In this document: in pieces, positions 28,043 through 37,725 of the stretch | Layout of the letters: every line of letters begins with the position of its first letter | How positions within the stretch are numbered: position 1 is the stretch's first letter | Origin: Firmicutes bacterium AM31-12AC | Lineage (GTDB): Bacteria; Bacillota; Clostridia; Lachnospirales; Lachnospiraceae | Direction of reading: 5' to 3' | DNA: 64,000 bases | Assembly (NCBI GenBank): GCA_003480425.1 | Contig: QUJA01000006.1 | Location: 56,591 to 120,590 of the forward strand | Translations under genes and position numbers: made by a program | Notes under the pieces: model-generated | Told to the model about the DNA's origin: nothing | Databases searched by the model: none | Seen by the model: the letters and a program-made list of their open reading frames with translations, nothing else

Positions 28043-31000
28043 TTACTGCACTTTTGCAATGTCGATCAATGTCAGTTTCTGAATATCTGTATTTTCAAGA
28101 CTGGTGATCAAGGCTTTTGCTGTGTCCATTGCTGTCAATACATTAACACCTGTCTCAATCGCATTTCTTCGGATAATAAATCCATCTTTTGAATGCTCTG
28201 CTCCCTGTGCCGGAATATCAATAACAAGATCAATTTCATGACCAAGAATTAAATCCAGAAGGTTTGGAGACTCCTGTTCAATCTTACGAACCGGGATTGC
28301 CTTCACGCCTGCCTCTCTTAAAGTAGCCGCTGTTCCGCTTGTCGCGAAGATACGATATCCGATATCAGCAAATCTACGGCCAATCTCCACTGCCTCTTCT
28401 TTTTCTTCATCACGAACTGTCATGATCATATTTTTATATTTCGGCAATTTGATTCCTGCACCGATAAATGCTTTGTATAATGCTTCGTCGAATGTCTTTG
28501 CAATTCCAAGACACTCTCCTGTCGATTTCATTTCCGGTCCAAGGCTGATATCTGCTCCTCTAATCTTCTCAAATGAGAATACCGGCATTTTAACCGCAAT
28601 ATAATCTGCTTCCTTCTGAAGTCCCGGTGTGTAGCCTAATTCACGTATTTTCTTACCGATGATAACCTGCGTTGCAAGTGGTACGATTGGAATGCCTGTT
28701 ACTTTACTGATATATGGCACCGTACGGCTGGAACGAGGGTTTACTTCGATTACATATACATCGTCCTCTCCGCATACAATAAACTGAATATTGATCATAC
28801 CGATTACATGCAGTGATTTTGCAAGTCTTCTTGTATATTCTGCAATCTTATCCTTTGCTGACTGTGTCAGGCTCTGTGCCGGATATACTGAAATACTATC
28901 TCCCGAATGGATACCTGCTCTCTCAATATGCTCCATAATTCCCGGAATCAGAATATCTTCTCCGTCACATACAGCATCTACTTCGATTTCTTTACCTTGT
29001 AAATATTTATCTACAAGAATTGGGTGATCCTGTGCAATTCTATTGATGATTCCGATAAATTCATCAATATCATGATCATTGATTGCAATCTGCATACCCT
29101 GTCCACCAAGTACGTATGAAGGACGAACCAGTACAGGATATCCAAGTCTATTTGCTACTTCTTTTGCTTCTTCTGCTGTAAATACAGTTCCACCTGTCGG
29201 TCTCGGAATCTCACACTCTTCCAGGATTTCATCAAAGAGCTCTCTGTCCTCTGCTTTGTCTACATTTTCTGCAGATGTTCCAAGAATCGGAACTCCCATC
29301 TTCATCAGACTTTCTGTTAATTTAATCGCTGTCTGTCCACCAAACTGAACAACTGCTCCATCTGGTTTTTCAATATCTACAATGCTTTCCACATCTTCCG
29401 GTGTTAATGGCTCAAAATACAACTTATCTGCAATATCAAAATCAGTACTTACTGTCTCCGGGTTGTTATTTACAATAATTGTTTCATAATTTTCTTTTGA
29501 AAATGCCCATGTACAATGTACGGAACAGAAGTCAAACTCTATACCCTGACCGATACGGATTGGGCCGGAACCTAATACCAGTACTTTCTTTTTATCATTT
29601 GTCTTCTCGACTTCTGATTCACAACCAAATACAGAATAGTAATATGGTGTCTCGGCTGCGAACTCAGCTGCACAAGTATCAACCATCTTATATGCTGCTA
29701 CGATACCATTTGCATGACGCATATCATGAATCTCACGTTCATCTTTTCCTGTCAAATCAGCAATCACATTGTCTGGGAATTCAATTCTCTTTGCTTCTTT
29801 TAAAAGCTCTGGTGTGAGTTCTTCTGTTCTGAGTCTTTCTTCCATCTCTGTAATGATTGCAAATTTGTCGATAAACCAGATATCAATCTTTGTAATATCA
29901 TGAATTGTCTCATATGACACTCCACGGCGGATTGCTTCTGCTATTCTCCACATTCTCATATCATCTACTATATGAAGCTCTTCCATCAGATCATCATCTG
30001 ACAGATTTGTAAAATCATAAGACATAAGACTGTCTACATGCTGTTCCAGAGAACGTATTGCTTTCATTAATGCACCTTCAAAGTTATCACAGATACTCAT
30101 AACTTCTCCGGTTGCTTTCATCTGAGTTGTCAATGTTCTCTTTGCACTGATAAATTTATCAAATGGAAGTCTTGGAATTTTTACTACGCAATAATCAAGC
30201 ATTGGTTCAAAACTTGCATATGTTTTATGTGTGATTGCATTTTTAATCTCATCCAAAGTATAACCAAGTGCAATTTTGGCAGCTACCTTTGCAATTGGAT
30301 AACCTGTCGCTTTGGAAGCCAAAGCAGAAGAACGGCTTACACGTGGATTTACTTCAATTACACAATATTCAAATGAATCCGGATTCAAAGCATACTGTAC
30401 ATTACATCCACCTGTGATATTCAATTCGCTGATGATATTTAATGCAGAAGTACGGAGCATCTGATACTCTTTATCTCCCAATGTCTGCGATGGTGCTACT
30501 ACGATACTATCTCCTGTATGAACTCCGACAGGGTCAATATTTTCCATATTACATACTGTAATGCAGTTTCCTTTACTATCACGCATCACTTCATATTCGA
30601 TTTCTTTCCAGCCGGCGATACATCTCTCTACCAAAACCTGTCCTACTCGAGAAAGACGAAGACCATTTTCCAGAATCTCGATAAGCTGCTGTGAATCATG
30701 AGCGATACCACCTCCGCTTCCTCCTAATGTATATGCCGGACGAAGTACAACCGGATAACCGATGCTATTTGCAAATGCAAGACCATCTTCTACATTCTCG
30801 ACAACAAGTGAAGCTGCTACAGGCTCCCCGATTTTTTCCATTGTAGCTTTAAATTCAAGACGGTCCTCTGCCTTTTTAATTGTCTCTGAAGTTGTACCGA
30901 TCAAACGAACATTATTTTCCTTTAAAAATCCTGCCTCTTCCAATTCCATTGCAAGATTGAGTCCTGCCTGTCCTCCAAGTGTTGGAAGCACACTGTCAGG

Positions 31001-31246
31001 CTTCTCTTTTTTGATCAGCTGCTCAACTACTTCTATTGTAAGTGGTTCGATATATACGCGGTCTGCAATATCTTTATCTGTCATGATGGTCGCCGGATTT
31101 GAATTCAAAAGAACAACTTCAAGACCTTCCTCTTTTAATGAACGACATGCCTGTGTTCCTGCATAATCAAACTCTGCTGCCTGTCCGATAACAATCGGAC
31201 CTGAGCCAATAACCAATACTTTTTTTATACTATTATCTCTAGGCAT
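28043..31246 (-). CDS. carB: Carbamoyl-phosphate synthase large subunit
   Basis: Makes carbamoyl phosphate for arginine and pyrimidines. 1067 aa with the internal duplication of two ATP-grasp halves: the first opens KVLVIGSGPIVIGQAAEFDYAG, the second KVLVLGSGPIRIGQGIEFDFC near residue 555. A C-terminal MGS-like allosteric domain (about 935-1067) contains FATSGTAATLREAGV. The start codon overlaps the carA stop by one base (TAATG), so translation is coupled. Confidence 0.98.
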   Translation of the reverse strand: MPRDNSIKKVLVIGSGPIVIGQAAEFDYAGTQACRSLKEEGLEVVLLNSNPATIMTDKDIADRVYIEPLTIEVVEQLIKKEKPDSVLPTLGGQAGLNLAMELEEAGFLKENNVRLIGTTSETIKKAEDRLEFKATMEKIGEPVAASLVVENVEDGLAFANSIGYPVVLRPAYTLGGSGGGIAHDSQQLIEILENGLRLSRVGQVLVERCIAGWKEIEYEVMRDSKGNCITVCNMENIDPVGVHTGDSIVVAPSQTLGDKEYQMLRTSALNIISELNITGGCNVQYALNPDSFEYCVIEVNPRVSRSSALASKATGYPIAKVAAKIALGYTLDEIKNAITHKTYASFEPMLDYCVVKIPRLPFDKFISAKRTLTTQMKATGEVMSICDNFEGALMKAIRSLEQHVDSLMSYDFTNLSDDDLMEELHIVDDMRMWRIAEAIRRGVSYETIHDITKIDIWFIDKFAIITEMEERLRTEELTPELLKEAKRIEFPDNVIADLTGKDEREIHDMRHANGIVAAYKMVDTCAAEFAAETPYYYSVFGCESEVEKTNDKKKVLVLGSGPIRIGQGIEFDFCSVHCTWAFSKENYETIIVNNNPETVSTDFDIADKLYFEPLTPEDVESIVDIEKPDGAVVQFGGQTAIKLTESLMKMGVPILGTSAENVDKAEDRELFDEILEECEIPRPTGGTVFTAEEAKEVANRLGYPVLVRPSYVLGGQGMQIAINDHDIDEFIGIINRIAQDHPILVDKYLQGKEIEVDAVCDGEDILIPGIMEHIERAGIHSGDSISVYPAQSLTQSAKDKIAEYTRRLAKSLHVIGMINIQFIVCGEDDVYVIEVNPRSSRTVPYISKVTGIPIVPLATQVIIGKKIRELGYTPGLQKEADYIAVKMPVFSFEKIRGADISLGPEMKSTGECLGIAKTFDEALYKAFIGAGIKLPKYKNMIMTVRDEEKEEAVEIGRRFADIGYRIFATSGTAATLREAGVKAIPVRKIEQESPNLLDLILGHEIDLVIDIPAQGAEHSKDGFIIRRNAIETGVNVLTAMDTAKALITSLENTDIQKLTLIDIAKVQ

Positions 31247-32316
31247 TATTTGACTCCTCCCATCATATTAATAAATCTGTCGAATAAGTATCCCGAATCC
31301 TGTGGTCCAGGGCAAGCCTCCGGATGGAACTGTACAGTGAAAATATTCTTTCCTACATATGCAAGTCCTTCATTTGTTCCATCATTAACATTTACAAATG
31401 CCGGTACTGCAATATTGGAATCTACGTTTTCAGCATCTACTACATAACCATGGTTCTGTGATGAAATATATGCACGACCTGTCTGTAAATCTTTTACCGG
31501 ATGATTTCCACCTCTATGTCCATATTTTAACTTGTGTGTAGACGCACCTGTAGCAAGGGCCATCAACTGATGTCCTAAACAAATAGCAAATATTGGAATA
31601 TCTGTATTGTATAATTTCTTGATTTCTTCGATAATAGATGTGCAATCTGCCGGATCTCCAGGTCCATTGGATAACATAATTCCGTCAGGATTAGAAGAAA
31701 TGATTTCTTCTGCTGTTGTATGTGCCGGATAAACAGTCACCTCACAACCGCGTTCATTTAATGATTTTGCAATATTATTCTTTGCTCCAAGATCTAAAAG
31801 GGCAACTTTTTTCCCTGTTCCCTCTAATGTATACTTCTCATCGCAGGTTACTTTAGAAACGACATCACCTACTGTGTAAGCTTTTAATTTAGGAAGAATC
31901 TCTTCTAAATTATAATTTTCGTTTGTTGTAATCATTCCATTCATGGTACCCTTTTCTCTTAAAACTTTAGTAAGAGCACGAGTATCAATACCAGCAATTC
32001 CCGGAATATCCTGTTCTTTTAAGAAATCCTGAATTGTTCCCTGGCATCTAAAATTACTAGGAATACGAGATAATTCTTTAACAATATAACCGTCCGGCCA
32101 TGCCTTTCTCGATTCCATGTCTGGTGTAATTCCATAATTACCAATCAGTGGATAGGTCATCACAACGGCCTGTCCCGCATAAGAAGGGTCCGTTAACACC
32201 TCTAAATATCCTGTCATTGAGGTATTAAATACGATTTCACTGATCATATCCTTTGTTGAACCTATGCTTGTTCCAGTAAACACGGTTCCGTCTTCTAAAA
32301 TTAGAAACGCTTTCAT
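31246..32316 (-). CDS. carA: Carbamoyl-phosphate synthase small subunit
   Basis: Glutaminase subunit that feeds ammonia to CarB. 356 aa. The N-terminal CarA-specific domain begins MKAFLILEDGTVFTGTS; the C-terminal class I amidotransferase has the nucleophile in FAICLGHQ and the HPEA His-Glu near the end (VQFHPEACPGPQD). ATG 32316 with GGGAG upstream is preferred to ATG 32337, which lacks a ribosome binding site. No pyrR-type attenuator is evident upstream. carA-carB appears to be a two-gene operon. Confidence 0.97.
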   Translation of the reverse strand: MKAFLILEDGTVFTGTSIGSTKDMISEIVFNTSMTGYLEVLTDPSYAGQAVVMTYPLIGNYGITPDMESRKAWPDGYIVKELSRIPSNFRCQGTIQDFLKEQDIPGIAGIDTRALTKVLREKGTMNGMITTNENYNLEEILPKLKAYTVGDVVSKVTCDEKYTLEGTGKKVALLDLGAKNNIAKSLNERGCEVTVYPAHTTAEEIISSNPDGIMLSNGPGDPADCTSIIEEIKKLYNTDIPIFAICLGHQLMALATGASTHKLKYGHRGGNHPVKDLQTGRAYISSQNHGYVVDAENVDSNIAVPAFVNVNDGTNEGLAYVGKNIFTVQFHPEACPGPQDSGYLFDRFINMMGGVK

Positions 32317-32361
32317 CTGTTCATCTGCTCCCTTCATCTTATTGTGCTATTTTCTTTAAGC

Positions 32362-32367
32362 ATTATA
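32362..32367 (-). promoter_or_regulatory. -10 element of carAB
   Basis: TATAAT on the minus strand about 46 nt before the carA start; no convincing -35 at 17 nt. Confidence 0.4.
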
Positions 32368-32485
32368 ACCTTTATTGTTTTACTTCTGCTCAAATTGTTA
32401 AGATTATACTATATCCTTTTTTATAATTCAACCGATTTCTAACAGCTTTTTTTTTTTGATTTATCTAAAAATTTTTAGATATTTT

Positions 32486-32533
32486 CAGCTATAAGAATTT
32501 CTAATTTTCTATGATTAGTCATTCTTATAGCTG
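32486..32533. terminator. Hairpin after the SpoIID-like gene
   Basis: Perfect 13-bp inverted repeat CAGCTATAAGAAT / ATTCTTATAGCTG (32486-32498 and 32521-32533), 22-nt loop. No good T run follows on the minus strand, so it is a stem-loop of uncertain strength. It shares the string TAGCTGTCATTT with another hairpin near 48657. Confidence 0.5.
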
Positions 32534-32538
32534 TCATT

Positions 32539-33819
32539 TTATCTAAGTTCTGCGATTCTTGATACTCCTACATAAATTTCTGATATTTTATACCAGGTAC
32601 GATAATCTACCACTCCGGTTTGAGGTAATCCAAATACAGATTGAAAAACACGAACAGCTTCTGCTGTCGCCGGTCCATATATCCCATCCACTGCAATTTT
32701 AGGAATTAACGGATAGGCTTCTGCCACCACATTTAATTGTTCTTGTATCTGCCGTACTTTCTCCCCGCTCACCCCATTTTCCAGATCATATCCCGGCCAT
32801 GATGAAGGAACCCCTGACACCTCCTGCGCTGTATTAATATAAATATCATCGCCATAATAATATCGCAGGATTTCTATTGCCGAATACCCCTGTTCTCCAA
32901 GACTTTGACTGCCCCATTGTGTTAACCAGTTCGGACACTGCACCCTTCTGCCGTCACAATACTGTGTTAATATCGGCTGTCTTACATTCGGTCTGGACAA
33001 ATAATCTGCAAATAGTTCATCTACAATAGTTGATATCGTATCAAAATAATTTCGCTTAGGAATCCATTTATGATCAAATGCCGTAGATGATGTGATTGTA
33101 AAATCGTATCCCCGATTGCGATAATATTCTGTATAAACGCGATTTAACGTAAAAGACATAATTGCCAGCACATTTGCCCTAATTGCATTCTCTGTCCATG
33201 TCGCATATATTTCACTTGATGCAACATTTTTAATATAATCTTTGTATTTCACATAGTAATTTGTGGCTGTGCTGTCCCGTGGCGAACCATCGTGTACGAT
33301 AACATATTCAGGGATTACTACTCTGCTAAGTACAATTTCCCCGCTTTCATCAATTGGCTTTATTTCATCTTCCGGAATTTTAGGTGGGTATTCTCCGTAT
33401 AATGTATGTGCCGGAATAACATACACTTCCGGCTCTGCATCTTCTACGAGCGGATGCAGTCGTACATCCTGCAGTGCTGTAACATCTGCTAAAATCTCAG
33501 CTCCTGCTATGCTGATTGGTTCAAATCCCGGAGCATTCACCTGCAATGTATATTCTGAATATGGCTGCTCCTCTATTGTCTGGTCCAGACTGTATTCCAA
33601 TGGCGGCGTATCCAGCTCTACAACCTCTGTCTGCCCTACCTGGTTCGTCTGCAATTGTTCTAGTATACTATTTGGTACACCCGTATAGGAGATTGAAATT
33701 GTTGCATTTTCAATAGGATAAGCTGTAATTTCTGATGTTACATTAATTTGCAGTCTGCCCCTGTCCACTGCCTGGTCTTTATTTCGCTGCACACCTTCCT
33801 GCATCATTTTCACCAGCAT
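32539..33819 (-). CDS. SpoIID-like protein with C-terminal peptidoglycan-binding domain
   Basis: A 426-aa protein with three parts. Residues about 20-125 look like a carboxypeptidase-regulatory/transthyretin-like beta domain. Residues about 180-350 resemble the SpoIID/cell-wall-associated catalytic type (IRANVLAIMSFTLNRVY...FDHKWIPKRNYFD...WGSQSLGEQGYSAIEILRYYYG). Residues about 355-415 form a PG_binding_1 module (VRQIQEQLN...VDGIYGPATAEAVRVFQ). There is no signal peptide or membrane segment at the N-terminus, which is odd for a wall-binding protein and hints at a forespore or mother-cell role or an unconventional export route. Function is inferred from domain look only. Confidence 0.7.
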   Translation of the reverse strand: MLVKMMQEGVQRNKDQAVDRGRLQINVTSEITAYPIENATISISYTGVPNSILEQLQTNQVGQTEVVELDTPPLEYSLDQTIEEQPYSEYTLQVNAPGFEPISIAGAEILADVTALQDVRLHPLVEDAEPEVYVIPAHTLYGEYPPKIPEDEIKPIDESGEIVLSRVVIPEYVIVHDGSPRDSTATNYYVKYKDYIKNVASSEIYATWTENAIRANVLAIMSFTLNRVYTEYYRNRGYDFTITSSTAFDHKWIPKRNYFDTISTIVDELFADYLSRPNVRQPILTQYCDGRRVQCPNWLTQWGSQSLGEQGYSAIEILRYYYGDDIYINTAQEVSGVPSSWPGYDLENGVSGEKVRQIQEQLNVVAEAYPLIPKIAVDGIYGPATAEAVRVFQSVFGLPQTGVVDYRTWYKISEIYVGVSRIAELR

Positions 33820-33963
33820 AAACGATTACCCTCTTTGATACTGTTCTTATGATTTTTACAAACAGTAATATCTACTTTCATACACTCTCTGCTTAGTATA
33901 TGTTTCCACCTTCCACTTTGTGCATTTTTTATTATTTTTTTACGCAGCACATCATACACTGTC

Positions 33964-35115
33964 CTATCTTTCTATTTCTCCTGTCAACTCTTTGATTACA
34001 TCCTCAACATGCATCATTTCCTGGATTTTTCCTACATTGGAGCCGCAAAATATTAATCCCTGTTCTACATCACCTTTCACTGCATCTACCAATGCCTTTG
34101 TTATACAGTATGGAACTTCTGCAGGATTACATTTTGCCAGACATTGATAACATTTTTGAATTTTACATTTTTCTTTTTCTGTCTTTTCCACAAATGCGTT
34201 GCGTACTGCACGCCCCGGCAATCCAACCGGACTTTTAATTATTTGTACATCTTCTTCTTTTGCATGCAAATATGCCTGCTTATACGCCTCAGAAGCATCA
34301 CATTCATAGGTTGCAACAAATCTGCTTGCGACCTGTACTCCATCTGCTCCTAATTCGAATGCATGCTTCACATCTTTGTACTCAAAAACACCACCTGCCA
34401 TAATCACAGGTATATTACATTGGTATTTTTCTTCATACTCTTTTTTTAATTTAATAATTTCCTGTATCTCTTTGTCCATTGCAGCCTGTCCTTTTTCATT
34501 TGCCTGCTCCATACTTTCTTTATCTTTTTTCTGCAAATAACCATATTCTTCCAACTCATCTATGTGAAAACCAAGATGTCCTCCTGCTGCCGGGCCTTCC
34601 ACTACAATAAAATCTGCTGTTCGCTTGTATTTTCTGTCCCACTGACGAAAAATAAGTCTGCATGCTCTTGCACTTGATACGATAGGTGCAATTTTAGTTT
34701 CACTTCCTTTCACTAATTCTGGAAGATCCAGCGGTAACCCCGCCCCACAAATTATTACATCTGCGCCTGCTTCCACTGCAGCTTTAACATGTTCTTGATA
34801 ATGCTTCAATGCAACCATTACATTGACACCGATCAGTCCGTGACATTCTCCATTCTCGTCTTTAGCAATTTCTTTTGCATGTTCAATATGCTTACGTATT
34901 GCCTTTAGATTTGCTTTTGCCTGATCCTTTTCAAATCCTTCTTCATCATAACCAATCTGTGCTGTGGAAATAATTCCGACACCGCCTTCTTTTGCCACTG
35001 CTCCTGCAAGTGAGGAACGGCTGACACCAACACCCATTCCCCCCTGGATGATCGGAACTCTTGCTTCTTTCTCTCCGATTTTTAAACTTGGAAATTTTTC
35101 TCTTATTTTATTCAT
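33964..35115 (-). CDS. Nitronate monooxygenase/FabK-like FMN protein
   Basis: A 383-aa TIM-barrel flavoprotein of the 2-nitropropane dioxygenase family. Motifs: VPIIQGGMGVGVSRSSLAGAVAKEGGVGIIS at the N-terminus (FMN binding), VNVMVAL, VEGPAAGGHLGFH carrying the family histidine, and MAGGVFEYKDVKHAFELGADGVQVASRFVAT for the phosphate. A Cys-rich C-terminal part (CKIQKCYQCLAKCNPAEVPYC) is an extra feature, possibly metal-binding. Could be a nitronate monooxygenase or an enoyl-ACP reductase relative; neighbours give no fatty-acid context, so the broad name is safer. Confidence 0.85.
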   Translation of the reverse strand: MNKIREKFPSLKIGEKEARVPIIQGGMGVGVSRSSLAGAVAKEGGVGIISTAQIGYDEEGFEKDQAKANLKAIRKHIEHAKEIAKDENGECHGLIGVNVMVALKHYQEHVKAAVEAGADVIICGAGLPLDLPELVKGSETKIAPIVSSARACRLIFRQWDRKYKRTADFIVVEGPAAGGHLGFHIDELEEYGYLQKKDKESMEQANEKGQAAMDKEIQEIIKLKKEYEEKYQCNIPVIMAGGVFEYKDVKHAFELGADGVQVASRFVATYECDASEAYKQAYLHAKEEDVQIIKSPVGLPGRAVRNAFVEKTEKEKCKIQKCYQCLAKCNPAEVPYCITKALVDAVKGDVEQGLIFCGSNVGKIQEMMHVEDVIKELTGEIER

Positions 35116-35160
35116 TTGATTACCCCATTTTCATTTATTTTGATATTAAAACTATTTTAT

Positions 35161-35189
35161 AATATAAATATTTTTCTTTGAAATGTCAA
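35161..35189 (-). promoter_or_regulatory. Promoter of the nitronate-monooxygenase-like gene
   Basis: Minus strand TTGACA (35184-35189), 17-nt spacer, TATATT (35161-35166), about 45 nt upstream of the start. Confidence 0.65.
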
Positions 35190-35261
35190 GCTAATCTTGT
35201 TTTATTTCTTTTTTATATAGTTTTGAATACTACATCTTTGTTGATAAATTATTTTCATATA

Positions 35262-35300
35262 AAAAAGAAGCAGAACACGCTCTGTGTACTCTGCCTCTTA
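35262..35300 (-). terminator. Terminator of coaX
   Basis: Imperfect hairpin based on GCAGA...TCTGC followed by a T6 run on the minus strand. Confidence 0.75.
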
Positions 35301-35315
35301 TTTCTTCTCTTTTAT

Positions 35316-36083
35316 TTATTTTCTATTTTTTTCGTAAATAATCTGCAACCCTTTTAATAACAGTTCCTCGTCTATTATCATCTTTCTCTTGCAATATGGG
35401 ACTACTTTATTCGCCAGACCACCGGTTGCAATAACCGTTATTGATTGTCCGAGCTCTTCTTCCAAACGATCAATAATGCCATCTAATGCAGCTGCATTTG
35501 AATAAATAACTCCGCTCTTCATACAATCTATCGTATTTTTACCGATTATTTTTTTCGGAGCTTCCAGACCAATTCCCTGAAGCTGAGATGCATTGGAAGT
35601 TAATGCATTCAATGAAACATTGATTCCGGGATAAATCATACCTCCCAGATAATTTTTCTTCGCATCAATGACACAAACTGTTGTAGCCGTTCCAAGATCA
35701 CATACTGCAAGTGGAGTTGGATACTGTGCAATTGCAGCTACTGCTCCTGCCACAAGATCGCTTCCAAGCTGGGATGGATTATCAATCAAAATATTTAATC
35801 CAGTTTTTACTCCCGGACCGATAACTAACGTTTCTCTTTTCAGAATCTTCTCTGCAGCTTCTTTAACCACATAAGTAATCTGTGGAACTACGGAGCAGAT
35901 AATTGCCCCATCTAATGTCTCCACATCAATCTCATGAATATCAAGTACCATCTTAATATCAATTGCATATTCCAATTCCATTTTCGTCTTGTTTGTGGCA
36001 AGTCTTTCAATAAAATATGTCTTTTGATTGTCTACACATCCGAGAACAATATTTGTATTGCCTATATCAATTGCTAAAATCAT
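35316..36083 (-). CDS. coaX: Type III pantothenate kinase
   Basis: First step of coenzyme A synthesis, phosphorylating pantothenate. 255 aa, ASKHA fold. Motifs: MILAIDIGNTNIVLG (phosphate loop), SVVPQIT, GLNILIDNPSQLGSDLVAGAVAA, CDLGTATTVCVID and GGLANKV. ATG 36083 follows GAAGGAG; the longer frame to 36251 overlaps the MATE gene and is not credible. 77 nt downstream of the MATE gene on the same strand. Confidence 0.95.
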   Translation of the reverse strand: MILAIDIGNTNIVLGCVDNQKTYFIERLATNKTKMELEYAIDIKMVLDIHEIDVETLDGAIICSVVPQITYVVKEAAEKILKRETLVIGPGVKTGLNILIDNPSQLGSDLVAGAVAAIAQYPTPLAVCDLGTATTVCVIDAKKNYLGGMIYPGINVSLNALTSNASQLQGIGLEAPKKIIGKNTIDCMKSGVIYSNAAALDGIIDRLEEELGQSITVIATGGLANKVVPYCKRKMIIDEELLLKGLQIIYEKNRK

Positions 36084-36160
36084 ATGAATTCTCCTTCTTT
36101 TATTAACAAATCCAATCTGTCTTTGTAAATTATAACATGTCAATTTAAAGTTCAAAAGTA

Positions 36161-37489
36161 TTATTCTTTCACTTTTCCATTTTTTACTTTTTGATAAAAA
36201 ATAATCGTCAATACTGTTGCAACAATCCAACCAAACGGCCATGCCATCCAAATTCCTGTACTACCGAAACGAGATGATAAAACAAGTGCGAAACAAATTC
36301 GCAGAATCAGATCCGGTACTGTTGCGATAATGAAATACATCATGGCGCCTGCACCTCTGATAATTCCGTCCGTCATCAATTTTACCGCTATAATAAAATA
36401 TAGTGGAGAAACAATTCTTAAAAAAGCGATTCCTGCATGGATTGCTTCCATGCTTCCATCATCTAAAAATAATCCCATCATCTGACGACTAAATATAAAA
36501 TACAATATAAAAAATGGAATCACTGTAATCTCTGACAGTTTAACTCCTGTTTTAAACCCCAATGGAATCCGTTCCTGCTTTCCTGCTCCAATGTTTTGTG
36601 CTGTATAACTAGATAAACAAGAACCCAGACACATAAATGTATTGATTGCAAATGTATTTAGCTTGATTGCTCCCGAATATCCGGCAATCACTGATGAGCC
36701 AAATCGATTCACAATATCTTGAACAAATAAATTTCCTACACTTAATACACTTTGCTGAATAATACTCGGAACTGCAATTTCTATAATCTGCCACAATAAG
36801 TGTTTATCCACAAATGGCTGTTTTTCATTTGATATATGCCTAAGTCGCACAGACATTGTAACAAGAGCAAGAATCGCTGCACCTCCCTGTGCTATAAATG
36901 TTGCCCAGGCAACTCCGGCAACTCCCCAGTAAAGCTTTGCAACAAATATGTAATCTAATATGATATTTCCGATTGATGAACCAATCAAAAAATATAACGG
37001 TGTCTTTGAATCTCCCCATGCTGTAAATACACCTGTGCAAACATTATAAAACATCAGAAAGAAAAAGCCGAACACATAGATCCGTAAATATAAAATTCCT
37101 TCTGCCATAATGTTTTCCGGCGTATGTATCGCACTCATCATCCATCTACAACAAAATACCCCAAAAATACAAAGTATCATGCTAAGCAGCAAGCACGCCG
37201 TCAATGCAGTGGTCACTGCACGTTTGACACCCTTTTTATCTCCTGCCCCAAACAAGCGTGAAACAACTACCGATGTTCCGAGATTCATTCCTACAGCAAA
37301 AGCCATAAAAATGATCGTAATCGGATAAGATGCCCCGACAGCTGCCAATGCATCCTCCCCTGCAAATCTTCCGACGATCACGCTATCTGCAATATTATAA
37401 AACTGCTGAAACATCACACTTATCATCATTGGCAACAGAAACTTCCATAATGTTTTATCAGGATGTTCCTTTGTCAGATCCATTACCAT
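36161..37489 (-). CDS. MATE-family efflux transporter
   Basis: 442 aa, about 12 membrane segments in two halves (NorM/DinF superfamily), cation-coupled drug or metabolite export. The N-terminus LWKFLLPMMISVMFQQFYNIADSVIVGRFAG is a typical MatE opening; the second MatE repeat begins around IIEIAVPSIIQQSVLSVGNLFVQ. Start ATG 37489 after GAGGGAGGG. A palindrome lies just upstream (37509-37532). A second, frameshifted MATE gene is at 49577. Confidence 0.92.
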   Translation of the reverse strand: MVMDLTKEHPDKTLWKFLLPMMISVMFQQFYNIADSVIVGRFAGEDALAAVGASYPITIIFMAFAVGMNLGTSVVVSRLFGAGDKKGVKRAVTTALTACLLLSMILCIFGVFCCRWMMSAIHTPENIMAEGILYLRIYVFGFFFLMFYNVCTGVFTAWGDSKTPLYFLIGSSIGNIILDYIFVAKLYWGVAGVAWATFIAQGGAAILALVTMSVRLRHISNEKQPFVDKHLLWQIIEIAVPSIIQQSVLSVGNLFVQDIVNRFGSSVIAGYSGAIKLNTFAINTFMCLGSCLSSYTAQNIGAGKQERIPLGFKTGVKLSEITVIPFFILYFIFSRQMMGLFLDDGSMEAIHAGIAFLRIVSPLYFIIAVKLMTDGIIRGAGAMMYFIIATVPDLILRICFALVLSSRFGSTGIWMAWPFGWIVATVLTIIFYQKVKNGKVKE

Positions 37490-37508
37490 TCTTATCCCTC
37501 CCTCTTCC

Positions 37509-37532
37509 ACTGTTTTTATAATATAAAACAGT
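37509..37532. promoter_or_regulatory. Palindrome before the MATE gene
   Basis: Perfect dyad ACTGTTTT / AAAACAGT with an 8-nt AT-rich centre, 20 nt upstream of the MATE start codon. A good operator candidate, for example for a MarR- or TetR-type repressor, though no regulator gene is adjacent. Confidence 0.5.
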
Positions 37533-37616
37533 AACATTTTTCATTGTATCACTTCTTTATATAAATGATAACATATTTTACAAAGATATTTTTACAAGAT
37601 ATTTTTAATTCCCATC

Positions 37617-37645
37617 TGGTCATATGGACATGAAATTGCTATAAT
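37617..37645 (+). promoter_or_regulatory. Promoter of the Lon-like AAA+ gene
   Basis: TGGTCA (37617-37622), 17-nt spacer, TATAAT (37640-37645), 81 nt before the start. Confidence 0.6.
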
Positions 37646-37725
37646 CAGAATATTAAGATTTTCAATTTAATTGAATTTCAAACTTATAAACAGACTCAAT
37701 TAGCATTACACAAGGAGAATGAATC

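Noticed and set aside
35316..36251. Extended CoaX frame to 36251
   Set aside because: The extension overlaps the MATE 3' end and lacks family similarity; ATG 36083 has a strong SD.
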